From assembly GCA_020054865.1 (NCBI GenBank), contig JAIHAR010000009.1:1-60388 (forward strand): a stretch of 60,388 bases of DNA. Reading direction: 5' to 3'. Source of the stretch: Deferribacteraceae bacterium. GTDB taxonomy: Bacteria; Chrysiogenota; Deferribacteres; Deferribacterales; Deferrivibrionaceae. Both the position numbers and the translations under genes were made by a program. Under the pieces are notes generated by a model, which made no database searches, had not been told where the DNA came from, and saw only the letters and a program-made list of their open reading frames with translations. Numbering within the stretch: the first letter of the stretch is position 1; each line of letters starts with the position of its first letter. Positions 43,440 through 52,439 of the stretch are shown here, in pieces.

Positions 43440-44573
43440 ATGCTAACTAAGTTTGAAACTTATTACAATAAAGGTGAGTTTGGAAGTATTGAACTCACTT
43501 TAAACAGAATAGATGAAGCTCTGAAATATATAAATTTTGATGAAAAAAAGTTAGGAAAAATCATTCATATCGCTGGCACAAACGGTAAAGGTTCCACTGC
43601 ATACTTTATTCATCAAGCAGCTTTAAAAAATGGTTATAAATCGGTCTTGTACACTTCCCCTCATATTGAACGCATAAATGAAAGGATAGTTCTAAATAAT
43701 ATGCCTGTAAATATTGAGCTTTTTGATAATTGCTTTGAAAATCTGAAACCTGTTATCGAAAAATTTCATCTAACATTTTTCGAAGGGCTTACATTGACTG
43801 CATTTCAGATATTTCAAAAATTTAGCCCCGATATAAGTGTAATAGAAACAGGCCTGGGTGGGACATTTGATGCAACAAATGTATTAAACAATAAAATACC
43901 TGTAATCACTACAATATCTCAAGACCACTCAAACTACCTTGGCAAATCAATTTATAAAATAGTAGATGAAAAAATGAATATTATAAAAAACAACAAAAAT
44001 GTTTATATTGGCAAGAATCAAAAATTTATAATTGATTATATCAGGGAAAAACACAGCGAAAAAAATCTATTTTTTATCTATGACACAGATATTTCAAATA
44101 ATTTACCCGCACCTTACAATTACAATCTTGAACTGGCTGGCACAGTAGCCAAAAATGAGCTTGGCATAAAAATCAACCCTCATGAAAAATATGAACTGCC
44201 GCCTTGCAGAATGGAAAAAATTGGAAGATTTATCCTGGATGGAGCACATAACCCAAATGGAATCATAAACTTAATAAAAAATATCAAAAAAGTAGACACC
44301 GCAATAATTTCATCGACAAAAGACAGAAATATATCAAAATCCATACATATATTAAGTCAAAAAATAAAAAACATAATAGTTTGTGAAATACCTGACAATG
44401 AAAGAAGCATAGATATTGACACACTTTTGCTGGAAAATGTAATAAAGATAAAAGATCCTATAAATGCCGTTTATAAATCACTTGAGTTAAGTGATAAAAA
44501 TGATATACTGATTTGCGGTTCACTTTACCTTTGCGGTTTTTTAAGAAAAAAAATAAGGGAAAATTTTGTTTAA
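43440..44573 (+). CDS. folC: Folylpolyglutamate/dihydrofolate synthase
   Basis: A 377-residue Mur-ligase-like enzyme adding glutamate to folates. P-loop IHIAGTNGKGSTAYF, SPHIERINERI, ETGLGGTFDATNV, ISQDHSNYLGKS and the late LDGAHNPNGI are all present. It is slightly shorter than E. coli FolC (422), mainly at the end. It starts at the base after the accD stop and overlaps lptD by 8 bases. Confidence 0.94.
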   Translation: MLTKFETYYNKGEFGSIELTLNRIDEALKYINFDEKKLGKIIHIAGTNGKGSTAYFIHQAALKNGYKSVLYTSPHIERINERIVLNNMPVNIELFDNCFENLKPVIEKFHLTFFEGLTLTAFQIFQKFSPDISVIETGLGGTFDATNVLNNKIPVITTISQDHSNYLGKSIYKIVDEKMNIIKNNKNVYIGKNQKFIIDYIREKHSEKNLFFIYDTDISNNLPAPYNYNLELAGTVAKNELGIKINPHEKYELPPCRMEKIGRFILDGAHNPNGIINLIKNIKKVDTAIISSTKDRNISKSIHILSQKIKNIIVCEIPDNERSIDIDTLLLENVIKIKDPINAVYKSLELSDKNDILICGSLYLCGFLRKKIRENFV

Positions 44574-46689
44574 AAATATACTTTTTATAATTCTTTTAAC
44601 TGCATCTGTATGTTTTGCGGAGAAAGTAAATCTTGAAGCTGACAGAATAACATCAATCGACAATAATACTGTTTTTGCTGAAGGTAACGTCCTTATAACC
44701 TATAAAAACATAATCATGGTTGCCGACAATGTAACATACTATAAAGATCAAAACCTCACGGAAGCAGAAGGTAATGTGGTATTTCAGGATGACCAGAACT
44801 ATCTTACAGCAGAATATTTAAAAATAAACCTTACCACAAAAAAAGGGTCCATCAAAAATGGAAAAGGCTTTTATGCCCCTCACACATACTTTTCTGCTGA
44901 ATCCATTGAAAAGACAGGTGAAAATAATTTTGTACTTTCCAATGCAAACATTACTTCTTGCAATCAGGAGAAGCCTGATTGGCATTTTCACTCAAGAATC
45001 GCCAGGATAGATTACGGTGAATATTTCAAATCAAAACATACAACCTTCAACATTGCCGACATACCAGTTCTATATACACCTTATTTTGTCTGGCCAATAA
45101 AAAAGAAAAGAGAAAGTGGCTTTTTGGTGCCTGAAATTGGATTCAAAACTGATGCCGGTCTGTTTATAACACCCAAATATTTTTCAAATCTTGGGGTTAA
45201 TAAGGATATTACTGCCGGTATAAATTATTTTACGATGAAAGGTCCGATGCTAAATACTGAATTTCGATATGCGAAATCATCCAGAGAATCAGTTTATCTT
45301 TATGGAGAATTTATTGATGACCAAAATTCAAAGTCAAACAAAAACAACCGATATAGAATTGTCAATAAGTCAAATTTGTTTATCCTTGAAAACCTTGAGC
45401 TAAAATTTAATACCGATTATGTAAGTGACTTTAAGTACAAAGAAGATTTTGACGATTTTGCCCCAAAAAACGATATAATAGAGCTAAATAGTGATGAAAA
45501 CTATTCTGTAAATGAAATAAGACTTAATTACAGACTGAAATATTCTGATATATCATTAAGATATCTTGACAACATGCACTATTATATAAACTCGACTGGC
45601 TACACAAAAAATCATATTATTAGAAAACCAAATCTGATATTTGAAAAGTACGGTCTTAATTTTTACGGTATAAAATTTGACTACTTTGCCGACTATAACA
45701 AAGTGCTATACACCAATTATAGTTATAATATCTTCGGTTCAGAATCAGGAAAAAGTACCGGATATGACAGATATTTTGTAAAATTAAAAATCTACAAACC
45801 ATACAATCTAAAAATAGCTACTTTGACACCTTACTATATTCAAAGCACAACCTATTGGAATAATTTTGAAAATTTATCAATTTCAGATAACAGGGACTTT
45901 GAATCAGAATTTTTAAATATTGATTACAGCAAAGATAACATCAAGCGTTACATTTATACTTATGGAGCAAAGTTATATTTCAATGAAATTTATAAGGACT
46001 ATAGTTCATTCAGACATTCCATTTTCAACTCTTTTGAATACAAATTTACTCCTTACCTATATCAGTCAAAGCTTCCCAATTTTATTGATAACGATATAAT
46101 TGATGAAGAAAACTATTACAGCTACACCATGACAAATTTTATTAAAAATAAAAACTGGAATTTGAAAATTGAGATTTCAGAAAAATATAACATAGTCAAG
46201 GAAGAAGAGAGATTTGAGCCTTTGCTTCTTACAAGTTTGTTCAACTATCGGGATATAGCTGATATAGTTTTTGAAACAAACTATAATTTTTATACTGACA
46301 AATCTACATATTTGAAAAATAGTTATAATATCAATTTTAAAAATCTTGGAATACATACGGAATATATATTCGATAACACAATTACCGATTACAATACAAC
46401 ATTTAAATATGGTTTAAGCTACAATGCCGAAAATTTTGAAGTAGATTTATATCAAAAATTTGCATCCTATGAAAAAAGCGTAAAATTTACCGGGCTAAAA
46501 AAACAGGAACTATCGGTTAAGTGGCTTTACAAATCGGATTGCTGGAATGCAGGACTTTTGCTAAAAGAAAATTATTATGATATAGTAGAAAAAAATTCTA
46601 TCAACAAAGGCACAGCAAGAACAGTTTATCTTCTGGTAGAATTTAAAGGTCTTGGTAAGACCGAAAGAAAAATATTGGAAACAAAATGA
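44566..46689 (+). CDS. lptD: LPS-assembly outer-membrane protein LptD
   Basis: A 707-residue outer-membrane protein. It uses a TTG start at 44566 with AAGGGA upstream and has a signal peptide ending in VCFA. Residues about 20-150 form the OstA/LptA-like jellyroll (LEADRITSIDNNTVFAEGNV, TYYKDQNLTEAEGNVVF). The C-terminal LptD barrel begins around FNIADIPVLYTPYFVWPIKK, then GFLVPEIGFKTDAG. With LptE it inserts lipopolysaccharide in the outer leaflet; this shows that the organism makes LPS or lipooligosaccharide. It overlaps the epimerase gene by 4 bases. Confidence 0.92.
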   Translation: MFKNILFIILLTASVCFAEKVNLEADRITSIDNNTVFAEGNVLITYKNIIMVADNVTYYKDQNLTEAEGNVVFQDDQNYLTAEYLKINLTTKKGSIKNGKGFYAPHTYFSAESIEKTGENNFVLSNANITSCNQEKPDWHFHSRIARIDYGEYFKSKHTTFNIADIPVLYTPYFVWPIKKKRESGFLVPEIGFKTDAGLFITPKYFSNLGVNKDITAGINYFTMKGPMLNTEFRYAKSSRESVYLYGEFIDDQNSKSNKNNRYRIVNKSNLFILENLELKFNTDYVSDFKYKEDFDDFAPKNDIIELNSDENYSVNEIRLNYRLKYSDISLRYLDNMHYYINSTGYTKNHIIRKPNLIFEKYGLNFYGIKFDYFADYNKVLYTNYSYNIFGSESGKSTGYDRYFVKLKIYKPYNLKIATLTPYYIQSTTYWNNFENLSISDNRDFESEFLNIDYSKDNIKRYIYTYGAKLYFNEIYKDYSSFRHSIFNSFEYKFTPYLYQSKLPNFIDNDIIDEENYYSYTMTNFIKNKNWNLKIEISEKYNIVKEEERFEPLLLTSLFNYRDIADIVFETNYNFYTDKSTYLKNSYNINFKNLGIHTEYIFDNTITDYNTTFKYGLSYNAENFEVDLYQKFASYEKSVKFTGLKKQELSVKWLYKSDCWNAGLLLKENYYDIVEKNSINKGTARTVYLLVEFKGLGKTERKILETK

Positions 46690-47657
46690 AAAATATTCTT
46701 ATAACAGGTGTGCTTGGACATTTGGGCTCCAAATTTGCGAAACTTCTTCTTGATAATTTCCCTATGTACAATATTGTTGGAATCGATAATGAAGCAGATT
46801 CTAAGTATATCGATAACAAAGAGATTTTTAATAATTATAACAATTTTGACTATATAAAAGGGGATATTGGTAATTCAAGACTGCTTGCCAATATTCTTAC
46901 CGAAAAGAAAACTGCTCTTACTAATTTAAATAGCGAAAAGGGGATAGATTTTATTTTTAATTTTGCATTCAATAGTATGGTGTTAAATAAAGATAACCTC
47001 GCAATAGCTTATATCAAAGATAATTTCGCCGGAGCATTGAATATTGCTATTGAAGCTATAAAACACTGGGGGAAGGATTTTTCTGATAAAAGATTGGTTT
47101 ACATAAGCTCCATGGATGTTTATAGGTTTACTGATGCAGAAAATTGTTATACGGAAGAAGATTTTCCAAATACCCAATCGATAGGAGGAAATATTAAATT
47201 ATCTGTAGAATCATTGCTAAAATCCTTAAACGAAAATTTCGGTTTACCTGTCACAATAATTCGCATCCCTTTTCTTGTAGGACAATCAAAAGGTATCTAC
47301 CCTGTTCTTCCAGATATCTTTTATAAACTAAAATATGAAAATCAGGTAAGAATCGATCTTAATCCTGAAACAGTTATCAATATCGGGTATATTGAAGATA
47401 TGCTTATTGCTATTGAAAGTACGATAAAGGATAAACTCCCTTTTTGTGTTTACAATGCCGCTGGTCATAATGTAAGTATAAAAAAAATAGTTGACACATT
47501 CTGCAGTTTTGTGAAGACTAACAAACCTGAGGTTATATACGGCAATGAAAAAAAACTTCACTTATGCGTAAAGGGTGATAAAATATACAACAGTTTACAA
47601 TGGAAGCACTACACAGATTTTGAAACTTTTATGGAAAAGGTTGCAGATGAAATATAG
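46686..47657 (+). CDS. NAD-dependent epimerase/dehydratase-like protein
   Basis: A 323-residue short-chain dehydrogenase of the extended class. The nucleotide-binding motif is ILITGVLGHLGSKFAKLLLD; the catalytic-region SSMDVYR has Ser and Tyr spaced unusually (the normal YxxxK is replaced by a less clear pattern after NTQSIGGNIKLSVESLL). So a sugar-nucleotide epimerase or dehydratase is likely by fold but activity is unsure. Coupled to lptD by a 4-base overlap, it may act on surface sugars. Confidence 0.8.
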   Translation: MKNILITGVLGHLGSKFAKLLLDNFPMYNIVGIDNEADSKYIDNKEIFNNYNNFDYIKGDIGNSRLLANILTEKKTALTNLNSEKGIDFIFNFAFNSMVLNKDNLAIAYIKDNFAGALNIAIEAIKHWGKDFSDKRLVYISSMDVYRFTDAENCYTEEDFPNTQSIGGNIKLSVESLLKSLNENFGLPVTIIRIPFLVGQSKGIYPVLPDIFYKLKYENQVRIDLNPETVINIGYIEDMLIAIESTIKDKLPFCVYNAAGHNVSIKKIVDTFCSFVKTNKPEVIYGNEKKLHLCVKGDKIYNSLQWKHYTDFETFMEKVADEI

Positions 47658-48669
47658 CTTAATTGTGATTTTCCTTGTCATCTTTGCCTATTCCGGTTTT
47701 TCATACACTGTTAAAGGCAGTGGTAAGGCCGTTATAGTAAATGATGATCTTAAATCAGCTGAAAATCAGGCAAAAAATGCTGCCCTGATAGACGCAATTT
47801 ATAACTATTTTTCAAATGCCCACCCCGAACAAAACACACCTGACATAAATGAAGAATTTTTTAAATTTGTACAGAAATATCGCATTTTAAACAGATATGT
47901 CAAAGACTTTACTGTATTTTACGACATAGAAGCAGAAATTGATGATGTAGCGGTAACTGATGCCAAATATTTTATAAATAAAATTACTCACTCTGTAGTT
48001 TATCTTATAGAAAACGAACAAATTGATGCTGAAATAAAAAACAAACTTAAAAAAATACTTAACGAGTATCTCATAAGTTACAATTTCTCCCTGCAATACC
48101 AGGAAGATTTCGAAATTATTACTCCGGAAAATTTCAGTTTTGAAGATAAACTTGCTAATTTTGGAAACAATAAAGCAAAATATCTATTTATCATAAGTAT
48201 CACACCTAATATTACCCAGCTTGATAGCCAGTATTTATGTAAACTTACTACTCAGTTAAAAATATATTCAAAAAAAGAGTCGCTCCCTCTTATCAAGGCA
48301 GAGACTTCATCTTTAGGGGTTAGTGAAAGTGAAGCTATTGAAATTGCCTTTAAAAAAGCGACAGAAAATATATTGAAATATGTGACATCAAATTTAATAA
48401 AATTTGAAGAAATCAAGTCTGAAAATATAAACTATAACGTAACCTTTTTAAACTTTGGAAACTTTTCCAACTTAAACAAAATCCTTAATTTCCTCAAAAA
48501 CAAGGGATTTATTGAAAGCTTTACGTTAAAAGCCTACTCAAGAAATCAGGCTGCTTTTGATATATCTTCAAAGTTTTCACCGGAAAAGCTGTCAGAAAAG
48601 ATTGTTACATATGACAATAAAGTTCAGATAGAAACAGAAAATGGAGACTTGATCATTACCTTCTTGTAA
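47647..48669 (+). CDS. Secreted FlgT/LPP20-like protein, unknown
   Basis: A 340-residue protein with a signal peptide (MKYSLIVIFLVIFAYSGFSY). After it, VKGSGKAVIVNDDLKSAENQ and AKNAALIDAIYNYF resemble the N-terminal domain of FlgT and related LPP20-type proteins, which assist envelope structures. The C-terminal half contains two further alpha/beta repeats. The start at 47647 lies 11 bases inside the preceding gene; the longer frame from 47575 lacks a signal. No other flagellar gene is in the window, so an envelope role is only a guess. Confidence 0.7.
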   Translation: MKYSLIVIFLVIFAYSGFSYTVKGSGKAVIVNDDLKSAENQAKNAALIDAIYNYFSNAHPEQNTPDINEEFFKFVQKYRILNRYVKDFTVFYDIEAEIDDVAVTDAKYFINKITHSVVYLIENEQIDAEIKNKLKKILNEYLISYNFSLQYQEDFEIITPENFSFEDKLANFGNNKAKYLFIISITPNITQLDSQYLCKLTTQLKIYSKKESLPLIKAETSSLGVSESEAIEIAFKKATENILKYVTSNLIKFEEIKSENINYNVTFLNFGNFSNLNKILNFLKNKGFIESFTLKAYSRNQAAFDISSKFSPEKLSEKIVTYDNKVQIETENGDLIITFL

Positions 48670-48700
48670 ATTTAAAAAATATGTATGGTATAATTTGACG

Positions 48701-49690
48701 ATGATTAATGAAATTTTAAGTTTTGTAAAACCCAAACGAAAAGTTCTTATCCTTACGCATAATAACCCTGACCCTGATACTCTTGGTGCGGCTACGGGGA
48801 TAAAAAATATTCTAAGCAAAATACTAAAAAAAAGATGTACTATTGCATATGACGGCGTTATTGGAAGGGCAGAAAACAGGGAGATGGTAAAACAATGCAA
48901 AATAGAGCTCCACAGCTCCAGAAAACTGACATTTTCACGATATGACTGTATTATTCTTGTGGATACCCAGCCAACAGCCGGTAATGTTTATATCCCTGAC
49001 AATTTCTTCCCTGATATAGTAATAGATCACCATAATTTCAGATTGCAAACCAAAAAGGCTAAAATATACGATGTAAGACCCAAGTATGGCAGTACAAGTA
49101 CAATTATTGGAGAATACCATAAGATAATAGGGCTGGAACTTGATAAACTAACAGCCACGGCTCTTTATTACGGGATAAAAACTGACACCATAGGATATGG
49201 CAGAAGTAATAGCAAAACCGATCTTGAAATGATGGGGTATATTCTACCTTTTATTAATCTCAATAAACTTGCAAAAATAGAAACCCCTGATTTGCCAAGA
49301 TATCATTTCAAAAATATAAAAAAAGCAATAGAAAACTCAGTAGTAATTGAAGATTTGATATTTTGTAACCTTGATGAGGTAAGAAATACAGATCTCATAG
49401 CCGAAACAGCTGATGCCCTTCTAAAAATAAGGGATATAAAGTGGACGTTTGTTATTGGCAGAGTTGACAATATGGCTTACTTTTCCCTCAGGTGTAAATC
49501 CAATAAAAAGAAGGTTGGTAGTATTGCCCTTGCAATTGTAAAAAATATTGGGACAGGTGGCGGCCACATGAAATCTGCTGGCGGTCAAATTCCCATTAAT
49601 GGTCGTACATATTCAGAAATATGTGATATAATAAAAAAGAGGTTACTTAAGAGAATAGGTATCAAAAATCCCGAAGAAAAATCTATTTGA
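48701..49690 (+). CDS. DHH-family phosphoesterase (NrnA-like)
   Basis: A 329-residue DHH/DHHA1 protein. Motif I is LTHNNPDPDTLGAA, motif II LVDTQP, the DHH motif is VIDHHNFR, and the DHHA1 C-terminal motif is GTGGGHMKSAGGQ. It should degrade short oligonucleotides or 3'-phosphoadenosine phosphate, as NrnA does. The ATG at 48701 has no ribosome binding site; a GGTATAAT element ends seven bases before it, so the mRNA may be leaderless. Confidence 0.85.
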   Translation: MINEILSFVKPKRKVLILTHNNPDPDTLGAATGIKNILSKILKKRCTIAYDGVIGRAENREMVKQCKIELHSSRKLTFSRYDCIILVDTQPTAGNVYIPDNFFPDIVIDHHNFRLQTKKAKIYDVRPKYGSTSTIIGEYHKIIGLELDKLTATALYYGIKTDTIGYGRSNSKTDLEMMGYILPFINLNKLAKIETPDLPRYHFKNIKKAIENSVVIEDLIFCNLDEVRNTDLIAETADALLKIRDIKWTFVIGRVDNMAYFSLRCKSNKKKVGSIALAIVKNIGTGGGHMKSAGGQIPINGRTYSEICDIIKKRLLKRIGIKNPEEKSI

Positions 49691-49715
49691 CAAATGGGTT
49701 TTTGATATTTATAAT
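49687..49715 (+). promoter_or_regulatory. Perfect consensus promoter of the rubredoxin operon
   Basis: TTGACA (49687-49692), a 17-base spacer and TATAAT (49710-49715): a full match to the sigma-70 consensus. It overlaps the stop codon of the preceding DHH gene. Such a strong promoter implies high constitutive expression unless a repressor acts. Confidence 0.85.
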
Positions 49716-49738
49716 ATTTCTAAATTAAGGAGGTTACT

Positions 49739-49900
49739 ATGAAGTATATTTGCACAATTTGTGGTTACATTTATGACCCAGCTGCGGGTGATCCTGATAA
49801 CGGAGTTAATCCAGGGACTGCATGGGAGGACGTTCCATCAGACTGGCTTTGCCCTGAATGTGGAGCTCCAAAAGAAAGCTTTGAAGAATATGAAGGGTAA
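49739..49900 (+). CDS. Rubredoxin
   Basis: A 53-residue iron protein. Cys5-X2-Cys8 and Cys38-X2-Cys41 bind one iron; the linking [20 protein letters not shown] and [13 protein letters not shown] are exact rubredoxin hallmarks. The start follows AAGGAGGTTACT. It lies ahead of the flavodiiron protein gene and should be its electron donor; it may also serve rubrerythrin at 9652. Confidence 0.98.
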   Translation: MKYICTICGYIYDPAAGDPDNGVNPGTAWEDVPSDWLCPECGAPKESFEEYEG

Positions 49901-49906
49901 TTAAAG

Positions 49907-49929
49907 ACCACCCTTAGGGGTGGTTTTTT
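49907..49929 (+). terminator. Terminator/attenuator between rubredoxin and flavodiiron genes
   Basis: ACCACCC-TTA-GGGGTGGT forms a tight stem followed by TTTTTT. It sits between two genes of one functional unit, so it may set a higher rubredoxin level with partial read-through. Confidence 0.8.
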
Positions 49930-49945
49930 AGTATGGAGGTTTTGG

Positions 49946-51154
49946 ATGAATGCAGTAAAAATTAAGAAAGACATTTACTGGGTTGGGGTAAAAGACCCTA
50001 ATCTTGAAGTTTTTGACATAGTCATACCCACAGAACATGGAACTACATATAACAGCTACCTTGTTATCGGGAAAGAAAAAAAGGCTCTTATAGAAGCAAA
50101 TAAAATGATATTTGCCGATGACTATGTAAATACAATTAATGAAATATGCCCTATTAAAGAAATTGACTATATTATACTAAACCATAACGAGCCAGATCAT
50201 TCAGGAGCTTTACCTAAAATTTTGGAAATTAATCCTGACATTGAGGTAATCTACTCAAAAACCGGCAAAAATTTTGTACAGAATATTGTCAATAAAGAAT
50301 TTAATGGTCGAGCTGTAGGCGACACGGATATTATAGACTTAGGTGGTAAAACTTTAAGGTTTTTCCATACACCATTTCTACACTGGCCTGACACAATGTT
50401 TACTTATCTTGTGGAAGATGAGATTTTGTTTCCATGCGACTTCCTTGGAGCACATTATTGCCCATCTAAAGGTATTTTTAATGATGAGATTGAAGAAAAA
50501 GAAGATATCAGAGAAGCATTTAAATTCTACTACTTTTCAATAATGAGACCTTACAAAGAGCACATTCTAAATGCATTTAAAAAAATTGAAACTATCAATA
50601 TAAAAATGGTTTGCCCTTCACATGGTCCTATTTTAAGGGAAAATATCGACTTTTACATAGACTTTTATAAAAAACAGGCAAACAGATATTACCTAAATAA
50701 TCCAGATAGGCAGATAACCGTTGTCTATGCAACTGCTTACGGTAACACCAAAATGCTTGCTGAACAAATAAAAAAAGGAGCTGAGGAAACCGGTTTAATA
50801 GTAAAAATGTTTGACGCAGCTGAGGCCAATGTGTCTGATATAATTGATGAAATTGAACTTTCACATGGACTTGTAATGGGTACGGCTACAATCAATGCAA
50901 AGGCACCGAAGCCAATCTTCAATATTTTTGCCCAGCTTGTTGCCCTTAACGTTTCAAACAGAAAAGCAGGAGCTTTTGGCTCATATGGATGGAGTGGCGA
51001 GGGGGTAAAAATGTGTGAAGATATTTTAAAAACAATGCGCATGAAGCTTCCGCTTGAATCCCTGAGGGTGCAGATGACTCCAAGTAATGATGAATTAAAG
51101 AAAGCATATGACTGGGGAAGAGAATTTGCCTTATCTGTTCTGGAAGGCAATTAA
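49946..51154 (+). CDS. Flavodiiron protein (rubredoxin:oxygen oxidoreductase)
   Basis: A 402-residue enzyme reducing oxygen to water, or nitric oxide to nitrous oxide. The metallo-beta-lactamase-like half carries the di-iron ligands: His80-X-Glu82-X-Asp84-His85 (NHNEPDHSG), His146, Asp165 and a late CPSHGP histidine. The flavodoxin half starts near 253 (VVYATAYGNTKMLAEQIKKG) and holds FMN. Electrons come from rubredoxin encoded just upstream. The ATG follows GGAGG. Oxygen versus NO preference cannot be told from the sequence. Confidence 0.95.
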   Translation: MNAVKIKKDIYWVGVKDPNLEVFDIVIPTEHGTTYNSYLVIGKEKKALIEANKMIFADDYVNTINEICPIKEIDYIILNHNEPDHSGALPKILEINPDIEVIYSKTGKNFVQNIVNKEFNGRAVGDTDIIDLGGKTLRFFHTPFLHWPDTMFTYLVEDEILFPCDFLGAHYCPSKGIFNDEIEEKEDIREAFKFYYFSIMRPYKEHILNAFKKIETINIKMVCPSHGPILRENIDFYIDFYKKQANRYYLNNPDRQITVVYATAYGNTKMLAEQIKKGAEETGLIVKMFDAAEANVSDIIDEIELSHGLVMGTATINAKAPKPIFNIFAQLVALNVSNRKAGAFGSYGWSGEGVKMCEDILKTMRMKLPLESLRVQMTPSNDELKKAYDWGREFALSVLEGN

Positions 51155-51164
51155 AATTTAATCT

Positions 51165-51191
51165 GGGGGATAAGTTTATCCCCCTTTTTTT
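51165..51191 (+). terminator. Terminator after the flavodiiron gene
   Basis: GGGGGATAA-GT-TTATCCCCC is a perfect nine-pair stem followed by seven T, 10 bases after the stop. Confidence 0.92.
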
Positions 51192-51266
51192 AATTATTCA
51201 ATCTTTTATTGTAATTTTTCTTTCTATAAAATAATATTATTAAAAGCCCTATATTGAGAGGATATC

Positions 51267-52439
51267 ATGCTTAAGAAAATCTATAATATAATATTTCTAT
51301 TTTTTTTCATAACAGGGTGTTTTACAGGTCATAATTCTGAAATCAAAATAAGCGGTCGTATTGAAGCAGATGAAATAAATCTTTCATTTAAAATGCCCGG
51401 AAAAATTGAAAAAATTTATTTTGATGAAGGTGATTTTGTTAGACAGGGTCAGGTGATTGCAAAGCTTTCCGTTAAAGACATAGAGTCGAAAATAAGGCAG
51501 GCAGAATTTGAAGAGAAATCATCAACCAATCTAATTAAAATAAAGCAAGCAAATATTTCTTCTCTCAAAAGTAAATTAAAACAGCTTGAAATAAAAAAAG
51601 AAATAACCGAAAAAAACATTATGGCCCAAATAAATATTGCAGCAAATAACCTTAACAATGCCTCAACCAAACTTCAAATTGATAAAAATAACCATGAAAA
51701 ATTACTGGCAACATTTATAAAAACTGAAAATGACTTTAATAGATACAAATCGCTTTTCAAAGAAAAGGCAATTTCCAAAAACAAATTTGAAGAAATGAAA
51801 TCTTTTTATATTTCAGTTAAAAGCGATTATGACAGTGCAAGAAAAATGGTCTTGATATCTGAAAAAGAGATGCAAAATGCACAAAACGCTTATAATATTG
51901 CCCTTGAAAACAGAAAAGAGATAGCCCTTATTGCCGAGGAAATTAATTCATTAAAAGAAAATATAAAAATCGCTGAGCAGGACCTTGAAATTGCTAAGAA
52001 TAACTCTCTGAAAATAAAAGAATTTATTGCCGAGCTTAAAACACATTTAGACGATTCATTTATCTATTCTTCTGCGGACATACTTGTACTTCGCAAATTT
52101 GCCCAAACAGGTGAAGTCGTTGCTTCAGGGCAGCCGGTATTTACTGCATATGAGCCTTCAAAAATATATTTTAGGGGTTATCTGCCTGAGCCTTATCTTG
52201 GAAGGGTAAATATTGGAACAAAGGGTAAAATTCTTACCGACAGTTTCAACGATAAATTTTTTAACGGGGAAATTATTTATATAAGCAATAAATCTGAATT
52301 CACTCCAAAAGAGGTACAAACACAGGGTGAGCGAGTAAAGCAGGTATTTTTGATTAAGGTTAAGGCTGATGACAATGAAAATATACTAAAGCCTGGAATG
52401 CCTGCAGATTTTATAATCAATTTCAATGAATATAATTGA
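51267..52439 (+). CDS. HlyD/YbhG-type membrane fusion lipoprotein
   Basis: A 390-residue periplasmic adaptor with a lipoprotein signal (FFFITGC, Cys18). It has biotinyl-lipoyl-like segments (NLSFKMPGKIEKIYFDEGDF, then VLRKFAQTGEVVASGQPVF), a long coiled-coil hairpin of about 180 residues (80-260), and a C-terminal beta-barrel. It links the ABC exporter that follows to an outer-membrane channel, for which the TolC homologue at 10267 is a candidate. It overlaps the ATPase gene by 14 bases. Confidence 0.9.
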   Translation: MLKKIYNIIFLFFFITGCFTGHNSEIKISGRIEADEINLSFKMPGKIEKIYFDEGDFVRQGQVIAKLSVKDIESKIRQAEFEEKSSTNLIKIKQANISSLKSKLKQLEIKKEITEKNIMAQINIAANNLNNASTKLQIDKNNHEKLLATFIKTENDFNRYKSLFKEKAISKNKFEEMKSFYISVKSDYDSARKMVLISEKEMQNAQNAYNIALENRKEIALIAEEINSLKENIKIAEQDLEIAKNNSLKIKEFIAELKTHLDDSFIYSSADILVLRKFAQTGEVVASGQPVFTAYEPSKIYFRGYLPEPYLGRVNIGTKGKILTDSFNDKFFNGEIIYISNKSEFTPKEVQTQGERVKQVFLIKVKADDNENILKPGMPADFIINFNEYN

